In this document: positions 17,743-24,420 of the stretch, piece after piece
Layout of the letters: each line of letters begins with the position of its first letter
Position numbering within the stretch: the first letter of the stretch is position 1
NCBI GenBank assembly: GCA_944324285.1
Contig: CALUVR010000006.1
Coordinates: 1 to 64,000, forward strand
Origin: Candidatus Gastranaerophilales bacterium
Lineage (GTDB): Bacteria; Cyanobacteriota; Vampirovibrionia; Gastranaerophilales; Gastranaerophilaceae
DNA length: 64,000 bases
Reading direction: 5' to 3'
The notes under the pieces: model-generated
Database searches by the model: none
What the model was told of the DNA's origin: nothing
The model's input: the letters and a program-made list of their open reading frames with translations, nothing else
Made by a program: the position numbers and the translations under genes

Positions 17743-18789
17743 ATGTGCGATGTTATAACAATCGGAAGTGCTACGATGGATGTTTTCGTAGAAAGCGACG
17801 ACGCTAATATAGTTTCAGTTTACACAAAAAATAAAAAATCCGAATTTATGAGCTACCCGTACGGCGCAAAAGTTGAGATTACGGATTTTACATCAAAAGT
17901 CGGCGGCGGCGGGGTTAATACGGCGATGAATTTTGCAAACCTCGGATATAACACAAGCGCAATATTCAAAATCGGCGACGATATTTATTCTGCAGGTGTT
18001 CTTGAGGCATTTAAAGACAAAAATGTTGATTTATCAAATATTATACAGGATAAAACTATCAGTACAGGTTTTTCTATTATATTAGTAAGCTTTCAGGGCG
18101 ACAGAACCGTTCTTGCACACCGCGGCGCTAATGCAATGATAACAAGAGAAGATATTAATTTTGATGCTATAAAAAATGCAAAACTTCTCTATATAGCCCC
18201 GATGAACGGCGACAGCACAAAAGTTCTTGACGACATTGCAACTTTTGCACACGAAAATAATGTTTATGTTTGCTTTAACGCCGGTTCTTCAAGCATTAAA
18301 CGCGGGTTTAACTACCTTAAAAAAATTCTTGCAAATGCAAATATCGTTGTTATGAATAAAGAAGAAGCCTCACTTGCAACTCAAATTCAGGTAAGACCTG
18401 ATACAAGCAAGGAAAAATTCTCGGAAGAACTTATCCATCCGGATGTAAAAGAAATGTTTAAAAAATTGAAAATCCGCGACTATCAGGTAATTGTTATAAC
18501 AGACGGCGGACATGGCGCCTATGCATACGACGGGAAACATTATTACCAGTGTCCGATTTTTGAAGGTCCCGTAGTTTCAACGCTTGGCGCAGGAGATGCT
18601 TTCGCTTCAACTTTCTGTGCGGCACTCGGCAGAACCAACGCTGACATAGGGAAAGCTCTTATGTATGCCTCTGTTAACTCTGCAGGCGTTGTATCAGAAT
18701 TCGGCGCAACCCAGGGGTTAAAAACCTTTGATGAAATTGAAAAAGCTCTCGCTGAACACCCTGAATATAAATACAATATAGTTGAATAA
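17743..18789 (+). CDS. PfkB-family carbohydrate kinase
   Basis: 348 aa. A ribokinase fold with the first PfkB signature near KVGGGGVNTAMNFANLG (residues ~50-66) and the second at TLGAGDAFASTF, whose Asp is the catalytic base in the family. NKEEA and the VITDGGHGAYAYDG segment are also typical. It phosphorylates a sugar or nucleoside with ATP; the substrate cannot be read from sequence. Its GGAGAG ribosome site is strong. The product ends 5 bp before the convergent XRE gene. Confidence 0.88.
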   Translation: MCDVITIGSATMDVFVESDDANIVSVYTKNKKSEFMSYPYGAKVEITDFTSKVGGGGVNTAMNFANLGYNTSAIFKIGDDIYSAGVLEAFKDKNVDLSNIIQDKTISTGFSIILVSFQGDRTVLAHRGANAMITREDINFDAIKNAKLLYIAPMNGDSTKVLDDIATFAHENNVYVCFNAGSSSIKRGFNYLKKILANANIVVMNKEEASLATQIQVRPDTSKEKFSEELIHPDVKEMFKKLKIRDYQVIVITDGGHGAYAYDGKHYYQCPIFEGPVVSTLGAGDAFASTFCAALGRTNADIGKALMYASVNSAGVVSEFGATQGLKTFDEIEKALAEHPEYKYNIVE

Positions 18790-18794
18790 ATAAT

Positions 18795-19010
18795 CTAATC
18801 TTTAAATGTAGAAAAGAATTCGGCAATAGTTATATTCAAACCTTTACAGATTGCTTCTATTGTCGAAATTCTTATATCACGCTGTGCTTTTTCTGCGTAA
18901 GTCACACAACTTTTTGAAAGTTCTGAATACCAGGCTAATTTTTCTGCAGTCAGATGTCTTTCGGCTCTTAACTCTTTTATTCTTGCAGAAATTTTTTCAT
19001 TTATATTCAT
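18795..19010 (-). CDS. XRE-family HTH regulator (pair 2)
   Basis: 71 aa, a single helix-turn-helix: ISARIKELRAERHLTAEKLAWYS is helix 1-2, the recognition helix is around SKSCVTYAEKA, and GLNITIAEFF ends the fold. It is divergent from the prepilin gene at 19111, with 100 bp between them holding three direct repeats and a consensus promoter. There is no clear Shine-Dalgarno (a weak AAAGG lies 14 nt away). It probably represses the prepilin and itself. Confidence 0.85.
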   Translation of the reverse strand: MNINEKISARIKELRAERHLTAEKLAWYSELSKSCVTYAEKAQRDIRISTIEAICKGLNITIAEFFSTFKD

Positions 19011-19013
19011 AAT

Positions 19014-19065
19014 ATTAGTACCTTTATATTAATACCTTGACATTAGTACCAACATAAAATATAAT
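19014..19065 (+). promoter_or_regulatory. three-repeat operator with consensus promoter, pair 2
   Basis: Direct repeats ATTAGTACC (19014), ATTAATACC (19028) and ATTAGTACC (19042) occur at an exact 14-bp period. A related inverted copy, AGTATTAAT, lies at 19079-19087. The promoter TTGACA (19037-19042), 17 bp, TATAAT (19060-19065) is perfect sigma70 consensus, and the third repeat lies inside its spacer, so a bound XRE protein would block RNA polymerase. Confidence 0.75.
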
Positions 19066-19110
19066 AATTAACAAAGTTAGTATTAATATTGTGAACTAAG
19101 GGGATATACG

Positions 19111-19803
19111 ATGGAGCATAAAGCATTTACACTTGCGGAAGTATTAATTACTCTTGGCATAATCGGAGTCGTTGCATCAATGACTCTGCCGACATTAATA
19201 AATTCAACTAGGCATAAAGAGCTATATGTCGGTTTACAAAAGGCTTATTCTGTTATCCAGCAAGCAATTCAGAGAATAAGCTATGAAGAAGGACTGGACA
19301 TTACGTGGGATAATTATCCTGATAATACATTTGCACCCGTATTTAAAAAATATATTAATCAATTTGGAGCCTGCGGACAGAAAGGATGCATAAGTGCAGA
19401 TATTAGTCCTGAAGATGGTGAACTTTTTTCGAGAGTGTCAAAATACAAAACCTATAATAAAAAACAAAATGTTACTCTTGAATGGTTTGATGAAGGACAG
19501 GCAATTTTGACGGATGGTATGTTTGTAATGATAAATAATTCATCCAATAAATCCCTCGGAATAGTTATCTCTGTAGACGTAAACGGATATGGAAAAGGGC
19601 CTAATGCCTGGGGACATGATTTATTTTCATTTTATATCGACAAACAGAAAGTTATCCCTATCGGGTCTCCGGATACTCCACTGAAACCGGGAAGCAGTTG
19701 GAATGGCTTTGATTGTGATTATAACAGCTCAGAACGAAATAATGGTATGGGCTGCACATATAAAGCATTAACTGAAAAAAATTATTTTAAGAACCTGCCC
19801 TAA
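19111..19803 (+). CDS. type IV prepilin-like protein (pair 2)
   Basis: 230 aa. The N-terminus MEHKA|FTLAEVLITLGIIGVVASM matches the other prepilins of the window, but the residue before the expected cut is Ala instead of Gly, so processing by PilD may be altered. The hydrophobic helix is followed by a globular domain with paired cysteines (CGQKGC, CDYNS..GC). GGGGAT lies before the ATG. Expression should be strong when not repressed, given the perfect promoter. The stop overlaps the convergent recO by 4 bp. Confidence 0.83.
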   Translation: MEHKAFTLAEVLITLGIIGVVASMTLPTLINSTRHKELYVGLQKAYSVIQQAIQRISYEEGLDITWDNYPDNTFAPVFKKYINQFGACGQKGCISADISPEDGELFSRVSKYKTYNKKQNVTLEWFDEGQAILTDGMFVMINNSSNKSLGIVISVDVNGYGKGPNAWGHDLFSFYIDKQKVIPIGSPDTPLKPGSSWNGFDCDYNSSERNNGMGCTYKALTEKNYFKNLP

Positions 19804-20561
19804 ACCACTTCCTGCAGAATGTCAGTCGAATGGAATTTCTTTACAGAATGTGCATTTATATAGGATTTCAACAGTTCAAAACTTACAAGACAAATCTTTT
19901 CGTTTGCTTTTTCTTCATATTCAGAAATCTGGTCAAATTCAGAATTTGCAAGAACAGATAAGTAATCTCTCAATTTGTAGTGCATAATATCTTTTAAGCC
20001 GTAATGTGAATTACATTCAAGACATACAACCCCGCCTAAGCGTCCAGAAAAATACATATTTTCATTCTCAATAGGTTTACTGCAACAGAGGCATTTATCA
20101 AGTTCCAGCGAAAATCCTGAAACTCGCATCATCTTTAACTGAAACTTTAAAACAGCATTCAAAATTTGTATTTTATCCTCTGCATGAGATATTGTGTTTA
20201 AAGCCTCATACAGTAAATCAAATATAACAGCAGAACAAGGATCGTCCTCTACACCGAAGTTATTTACGACTTCCGAGATATACATTGAATAAAATATTTT
20301 ATCCATGTTACGTCTTGTAGCATTAAAGGTATTCAACGCCTCAGCCTGAGAAATTGTATCAAGATTACGGCCTTTATGAAGCATAAGCTTATTAGCAACA
20401 AGCAGATCCATACGGGCACCAAGTTTGCTTTTAGGCTTTTTAACGCCCTTGGCAACCCCTCTTATCAGTCCTCTATCCCTTGAATACATTACCATTATTT
20501 TGTCTGATTCACTGAGATTGTAGGATTTTAAATTTATAGCGTCTGTTACAAAACTCTCCAT
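19800..20561 (-). CDS. recO: DNA repair protein RecO
   Basis: 253 aa. The N-terminal OB fold (TDAINLKSYNLSESDKI..YSRDRGL, then KGVKKPKSKLGARMD) is followed by a helical domain. A zinc-binding CLCCSKP..CLECN segment at ~150-180 completes the RecO plan. It loads RecA on SSB-coated single strands with RecR. It follows pilT on the minus strand, with a hairpin between them. Confidence 0.92.
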   Translation of the reverse strand: MESFVTDAINLKSYNLSESDKIMVMYSRDRGLIRGVAKGVKKPKSKLGARMDLLVANKLMLHKGRNLDTISQAEALNTFNATRRNMDKIFYSMYISEVVNNFGVEDDPCSAVIFDLLYEALNTISHAEDKIQILNAVLKFQLKMMRVSGFSLELDKCLCCSKPIENENMYFSGRLGGVVCLECNSHYGLKDIMHYKLRDYLSVLANSEFDQISEYEEKANEKICLVSFELLKSYINAHSVKKFHSTDILQEVV

Positions 20562-20591
20562 TTTCCCAAGATTTCTTATTTAAATAACATA

Positions 20592-20615
20592 CCCCAGCCA
20601 ATCAACCGGCTGAGG
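20592..20615 (-). terminator. hairpin between pilT and recO
   Basis: On the minus strand CCTCAGCC pairs with GGCTGGGG (one G-U pair) around 8 nt. No clean T-run follows, so it may be an attenuator or an mRNA stabiliser rather than a full terminator. Confidence 0.4.
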
Positions 20616-20668
20616 TACTGCTTAAGTATTTCTATAAGGCATGCCAAATCGATAAAAAACTGCAAAAA

Positions 20669-21757
20669 TTAAGTTCCTGCATTAGTACCGTGGAATACCC
20701 CTTTTAACATCTGTGCCAGTTCTGTTCTGTCATCAGAGAAGCTCATTGCAACTTCTTCCGTAATATATTCATTTACACAAAGGTTGTACAACGACATATT
20801 CATCGTAATCATACTGTTGAACGACCCATTTTTAACAAGGTCATAAACTTTTTCAAGTTCATCTTTTTCAATAAAGTCTTTAACAGTTGAAGTTACAACC
20901 AGAACTTCACAAGCCGGACGACGACCTGAACCGTCTTTTAACGGAACCAGTTTTTGAGAAACTGTACCTCTTATAATCTGAGCAAGCTGGTGACGAACAA
21001 ATTCTCTGTCTGAAGGTTCAAACATATTGATAATTCTATCAATTGTTTGAATAGCATCATTAGTATGAATAGTTGCAAAAACGAGGTGACCTGTTTCTGC
21101 AGCTTTCAAAGCAGAGGTAATAGTTTCCCTATCACGAATTTCACCGATAAAGATTACATCAGGGTCCTGTCTTAGTGCATATTTAACCCCATCAGGGAAT
21201 GATGCCGTATCTACAAGAATCTGACGCTGAGATACAATACCTTTTTTATTGTTAAAAATAAACTCAATCGGATCCTCAATTGTAATAATATGTTTCGGAT
21301 AATTTGAGTTAATAAAATCAATAATAGAAGCAATCGTCGTAGATTTACCGCTTCCGGTAGGTCCTGTAACCAGAACAAGCCCGTGGTTTAACTTTGCAAA
21401 CTGTTCAATAGATGAAGGCAAATTTAATTCGTGAATTTTTCTTACATAATAAGGAATAAGCCTGATAACCAATTTATTCTTACCTAACTGGCGGCTTAAA
21501 TTAACACGAAAACGTGAAAAACCCGGAATTTCATAAGCAAAGTCTAAATCATAAACATTTTCAAGATTATCTTTTGCATTACGCGGCAATAAAACCTCAT
21601 AAGCGTGATCAATATCATCATCAGTTAAAATCGGCATATTAATTTTCATAATTCTGCCGTCTTTACGTACAGTCGGATGTTCCCCTACTGCAAGGTGTAC
21701 ATCTGATGCTGCTATAGAAACTGCTTTTCTTAAAAAATCTTCAATATCGAAATCCAT
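20669..21757 (-). CDS. pilT: type IV pilus retraction ATPase
   Basis: 362 aa. An N-terminal PAS-like domain with ASDVHL is followed by Walker A GPTGSGKST (132-140), the Asp box QDPDVIFIGEIRDRET, Walker B and the His box HLVFATIHTND, as in PilT. The hexameric motor depolymerises pili and drives twitching and DNA uptake. The C-terminus lacks the usual AIRNLIRE motif, so it could be a PilT paralogue. A good TTGTCA/TATAAT promoter lies 40-65 bp upstream. With four prepilins in the window, it indicates an active type IV pilus. Confidence 0.9.
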   Translation of the reverse strand: MDFDIEDFLRKAVSIAASDVHLAVGEHPTVRKDGRIMKINMPILTDDDIDHAYEVLLPRNAKDNLENVYDLDFAYEIPGFSRFRVNLSRQLGKNKLVIRLIPYYVRKIHELNLPSSIEQFAKLNHGLVLVTGPTGSGKSTTIASIIDFINSNYPKHIITIEDPIEFIFNNKKGIVSQRQILVDTASFPDGVKYALRQDPDVIFIGEIRDRETITSALKAAETGHLVFATIHTNDAIQTIDRIINMFEPSDREFVRHQLAQIIRGTVSQKLVPLKDGSGRRPACEVLVVTSTVKDFIEKDELEKVYDLVKNGSFNSMITMNMSLYNLCVNEYITEEVAMSFSDDRTELAQMLKGVFHGTNAGT

Positions 21758-21794
21758 AACTATCCTATCTTTATATCTCTCTGTTCATAAATTT

Positions 21795-21823
21795 ATTATA
21801 ACATTATTTTCATATCATGACAA
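21795..21823 (-). promoter_or_regulatory. pilT promoter
   Basis: On the minus strand TTGTCA (21818-21823), 17-bp spacer, TATAAT (21795-21800), close to sigma70 consensus and correctly placed for pilT. Confidence 0.75.
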
Positions 21824-22019
21824 GAGTTTTTTTTAAATCCTGAATTTATAGTATTTTTTTATGGCTTTTATTAATTTTTCTTAACAATTTAAATATCTAT
21901 GTCAATTATCTTTAAAAAAAATACTTTATATAAATGTAAGGGAAATTTAAAGATTACAAATTGGAAAAACAAATTAATATTCAATCGAAAAAACTTTAAT
22001 CATCGACTTTATTCATAAT
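21824..22019. other. AT-rich intergenic region with one shared box
   Basis: No gene is visible. AAAAATACTTTAT at 21917-21929, followed by ATGTAAG, matches the boxes in the twin units at 51147 and 51376. TGTAA and TTACA at about 21934 and 21952 form a loose inverted repeat. Otherwise I see only AT-rich sequence. Confidence 0.4.
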
Positions 22020-22093
22020 AAAAATACTTTATACTCTCTCTCTTAATATCCTCGTGTTTATTTAATGTTGCCAAAATTTGGCAACTTTTTTTT
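22020..22093 (+). ncRNA. small RNA candidate ending in terminator
   Basis: AAAAATACTTTAT (22020-22032) may mark the promoter. The sequence CTCGTGTTTATTTAAT at 22051-22066 is the exact reverse complement of a 16-mer in both twin RNAs upstream of glnA. It runs straight into a rho-independent terminator: GTTGCCA (22067-22073), loop, TGGCAAC, and eight T. The transcript start is unknown. It could act as an antisense sponge or decoy for the twin RNAs. Confidence 0.45.
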
Positions 22094-22106
22094 GCAATTC
22101 TCAAAT

Positions 22107-22134
22107 TTGACATAGCAGGAATAAATTATATAAT
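22107..22134 (+). promoter_or_regulatory. strong promoter for small membrane gene pair
   Basis: TTGACA (22107-22112), 16 bp, TATAAT (22129-22134). The expected transcription start falls on the ATG at 22141. Confidence 0.7.
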
Positions 22135-22140
22135 TATTTT

Positions 22141-22381
22141 ATGAAATTATATAAAAGAAGCCAATAAAAATCTTATACACTTAAGAACAAGCTTAATTAC
22201 CACTGTCGTTATTTTAACAGGCGGTATTGTTGGTATTTATTTGGCAGATATAAATTTTATAAATAAAATACTTTTTCTGATATTTGGAATTTATTTTGAA
22301 ATTTTGTTTATATGCAATATACTGGATATAAACAAAAAGATAGATAAAAATATAGGAGCTTTGAAAAATGACAGCAAATGA
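22141..22381 (+). pseudogene. small membrane protein, apparently frameshifted near its start
   Basis: From the leaderless ATG at 22141 the frame stops after eight codons. One base out of frame, after an AAAA run at 22153-22156, a clean frame gives a ~74-residue protein: a charged KEANKNLIHLRTS start, two hydrophobic segments (LITTVVILTGGIVGIYLA and ILFLIFGIYFEILFI) and a KKIDKNIGALKN tail. Deleting one A would make a 79-aa two-helix protein. It is either a frameshift mutation, programmed slippage, or a start I cannot see. Its stop overlaps the next gene. Confidence 0.5.
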
Positions 22382-22490
22382 AATTTTAGGAATCGTTTTA
22401 GCCTTAACGTTTATGGTCATGGGCATATATTTTAATCAAAAATTCAAGCAAATCGGCAAGGATGACGATTTATCCCATAAAAAAATTTAA
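22368..22490 (+). CDS. 40-aa single-pass membrane protein
   Basis: MTANEILGIVLALTFMVMG is a short N-terminal region with one membrane helix; a charged NQKFKQIGKDDD tail follows. TAGGAG lies 9 nt before the ATG, and the start overlaps the end of the upstream two-helix frame by 14 bp, so the two look translationally coupled. A terminator follows immediately. The function is not recognised; the pairing with a second small membrane protein is the only clue. Confidence 0.6.
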   Translation: MTANEILGIVLALTFMVMGIYFNQKFKQIGKDDDLSHKKI

Positions 22491-22495
22491 ATATG

Positions 22496-22521
22496 AAAAA
22501 GAGCCGTTTGGCTCTTTTTTT
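22496..22521 (+). terminator. terminator of small membrane gene pair
   Basis: AAAAAGAGCC-GTTT-GGCTC followed by a run of T. On the other strand it overlaps the stop of the AbrB-like gene. Confidence 0.85.
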
Positions 22522-22693
22522 ACTTTGTTTGTATATCCGGTCTTTTATTTGGACTTTTAGTTATAACAAGTTTATCTTTTTCTACCGTAAATTTTATCAT
22601 ATCGGTTTCAGGATTAATTTCAAGTAATTTCAGTATTGTTGCATTAATTGCAATTGCCCAGCCTGTCCCGTTTCTCATTAACTTTTTATCCAT
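22520..22693 (-). CDS. AbrB/MazE-like small DNA-binding protein
   Basis: 57 aa. MDKKLMRNGTGWAIAINATILKLLEIN is the swapped-hairpin SpoVT-AbrB pattern (basic start, RNG-W-I-I, then LLxINPETD), followed by KFTVEKDKLVITKS. Such proteins are antitoxins or transition-state regulators that bind as dimers. No toxin gene is beside it; downstream is only the terminator of the small membrane genes. Three tandem 12-13 bp repeats lie directly upstream, a likely autoregulatory operator. The Shine-Dalgarno is weak. Confidence 0.7.
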   Translation of the reverse strand: MDKKLMRNGTGWAIAINATILKLLEINPETDMIKFTVEKDKLVITKSPNKRPDIQTK

Positions 22694-22694
22694 A

Positions 22695-22731
22695 CTTATA
22701 TTTCAACCTTATATTTAACCATATATTCAAC
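22695..22731 (-). promoter_or_regulatory. tandem repeats upstream of AbrB-like gene
   Basis: Plus-strand copies CTTATATTTCAAC (22695), CTTATATTTAAC (22708) and CATATATTCAAC (22720) repeat every 12-13 bp; a partial fourth, GATATTTAACC, lies near 22773. They sit between the start codon and a minus-strand TTGTCA, fitting an autoregulatory site. Confidence 0.5.
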
Positions 22732-22767
22732 TTGACAATATCATAGCGGATGTGATATCTTATTTCC

Positions 22768-22890
22768 AGAATGATATTTAACCATCATAAATATGTATAT
22801 CATTTCGATTTTCCTTTTTGCTTTCAGCACAAGTGAATAAGGAAGAAAATATTTAACAAGCTGTCGAAAAAGCATCGACAGCTTTTCTTT
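22768..22890 (+). ncRNA. small RNA or short leaderless peptide candidate
   Basis: TTGACA at 22732-22737 with TATCTT 18 bp downstream points to a transcript starting near 22768-22771. It ends at terminator AAGCTGTCGA/TCGACAGCTT (22858-22884) plus T-rich sequence. An ATG at 22771 opens a 21-codon frame (MIFNHHKYVYHF...), which would be leaderless. It is divergent from the AbrB-like gene, so it could be its partner or a regulatory RNA. Confidence 0.4.
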
Positions 22891-22892
22891 AT

Positions 22893-22931
22893 AAAAAAGT
22901 ACACTCTTACGACTTTCAGAGTGTACTTTTT
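22893..22931. terminator. bidirectional terminator downstream of trxB
   Basis: AAAAAGTACACTCT and its exact complement AGAGTGTACTTTTT around a 10-nt loop, with A- and T-runs on each side. It closes the pgi-trxB unit on the minus strand. Confidence 0.85.
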
Positions 22932-22955
22932 AAATTTAATAAGCCGGCTATATCC

Positions 22956-23900
22956 TTATACTTTTTGCGGGACATCCTTCAAGGTTTCCAGATATTTAAC
23001 TGCATACACAGCCCCGATAGCACCGTCCGCTGCCGCTGTTATTACCTGCCGCAGAGGAGTTTTTCTGATATCACCGACTGCATAAACACCTTCAACAGAT
23101 GTTTTCATTGTTTCATCCGTCAGGATAAACCCGCCTGCATCCTGTTCAATTTGCCCTGTTATATCAGAAACATTCGGAACCATTCCGATATATGGGAACA
23201 CTCCGTTTACGGATAAATTTGTCCTCTCGCCGGTTTTTACGTTTTCAAGAACTGCGGTATGAACCAGGTCATCCCCTTGAATTTCTTTTACCACGCTATC
23301 CCAGATAAATTCGACTTTTTCATTTTTGAAAGCGCGTTCCTGAACTATTTTATCAGCACGGAGTTCATTTCTGCGATGGATTACATAAACCTTATCAGCA
23401 AATTTTGTAAGATACATTGCTTCTTCAACAGCAGCATTACCGCCGCCGACAACGGCAACTACTTTATTTTTATAAAATGCACCATCACATACCGCGCAAT
23501 AACTAACGCCGCGTCCGACGAATTCTTTTTCACCAGGAACACCGAGTTTCATAGGGCTTGCGCCGCATGCAATAATCACACTTTTTGCCCTGAATTTACC
23601 TTCTTTTGTTAATATAATTTTCGGCTCAGAGGTCAAATCTATTTTTTCAATTTCCTGCATAGGGAATTTTTGAACCCCGAACTTATCAGCGTGCTCTTCA
23701 AATTTTTCCATCAAATCATACCCGCCTATAATAGGGAATCCCGGATAATTTTCTAATTCTAAATAATTTGAAGGCTGACCGCCCATCATACTTATATCAA
23801 TAAGCGCAGTGGAAACAGCACCGCGGCTTGCATATATTGCAGCAGAAAGTCCTGCCGGTCCACCTCCTAAAATCACTACATCAAAATCATATATCTGCAT
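22956..23900 (-). CDS. trxB: thioredoxin reductase
   Basis: 314 aa. FAD loop GGGPAG at 12-17, redox pair CAVC at 135-138, NADPH loop VVGGGNAAVEEA just after it, and the C-terminal GVYAVGDIR FAD-binding motif. This order and length are typical of low-molecular-weight TrxB. It reduces thioredoxin with NADPH in the cytoplasm. GAGGA precedes the ATG. It is the last gene after pgi and a small secreted-protein gene (9-bp gap). Confidence 0.94.
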   Translation of the reverse strand: MQIYDFDVVILGGGPAGLSAAIYASRGAVSTALIDISMMGGQPSNYLELENYPGFPIIGGYDLMEKFEEHADKFGVQKFPMQEIEKIDLTSEPKIILTKEGKFRAKSVIIACGASPMKLGVPGEKEFVGRGVSYCAVCDGAFYKNKVVAVVGGGNAAVEEAMYLTKFADKVYVIHRRNELRADKIVQERAFKNEKVEFIWDSVVKEIQGDDLVHTAVLENVKTGERTNLSVNGVFPYIGMVPNVSDITGQIEQDAGGFILTDETMKTSVEGVYAVGDIRKTPLRQVITAAADGAIGAVYAVKYLETLKDVPQKV

Positions 23901-23909
23901 ATTTAATCC

Positions 23910-24416
23910 TCATTTTCCTAATACGTCAGAACCTGAAATTTTTTCGCCTTTTAATACATATAAGGCAGTTTTTTCGCTTTGTACGGAATTATCAGCACCA
24001 GAATAGGTTACCAGTTTCAGGTAATTTTTACCTGTAAAACTGTTTCCGTTAATTGTTATCTCAACTGAATCTGTGAGCCTTTGATTGTCATAATCCCCTA
24101 CTTTTGTAAATTTAATAGTATTTTTATTTACATAACTCACGTTAATTGAGGCACTTGCCCCGGTAAACGGATTACTTAATGTGATGACGTTATTTGTTCT
24201 GGATAAGTTCCAGATATCGACACTCATATTTTTAAAATTTTGCGGGCTGTCTGTATCTTTTAATACAGCGGCAACCCTCCAGGTTCCCATCAAGGATGAC
24301 GGAACCTGACGTTCAAGCGAAACACCTGCTTTTAACACCGGAGTATTTTCGGCAAATGCAAAAGGTGATGCCAGAGAGCAAAATACTAAAATCAGTGTTA
24401 AAAGAAGTTTTTTCAT
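23910..24416 (-). CDS. secreted protein of unknown function
   Basis: 168 aa. MKKLLLTLILVFCSLASPFAFA is a clear signal peptide. The mature part is beta-rich with alternating strands (LMGTWRVAAVL, NVITLSNPF, INVSYVNKNTIKF, VEITINGNSFTGK), resembling a lipocalin-like or single-domain beta-barrel, but I cannot name it. The frame is open further upstream into pgi; ATG 24416, 4 bp after the pgi stop, is chosen because the signal peptide starts there. It is co-transcribed between pgi and trxB. Confidence 0.7.
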   Translation of the reverse strand: MKKLLLTLILVFCSLASPFAFAENTPVLKAGVSLERQVPSSLMGTWRVAAVLKDTDSPQNFKNMSVDIWNLSRTNNVITLSNPFTGASASINVSYVNKNTIKFTKVGDYDNQRLTDSVEITINGNSFTGKNYLKLVTYSGADNSVQSEKTALYVLKGEKISGSDVLGK

Positions 24417-24420
24417 AGAA

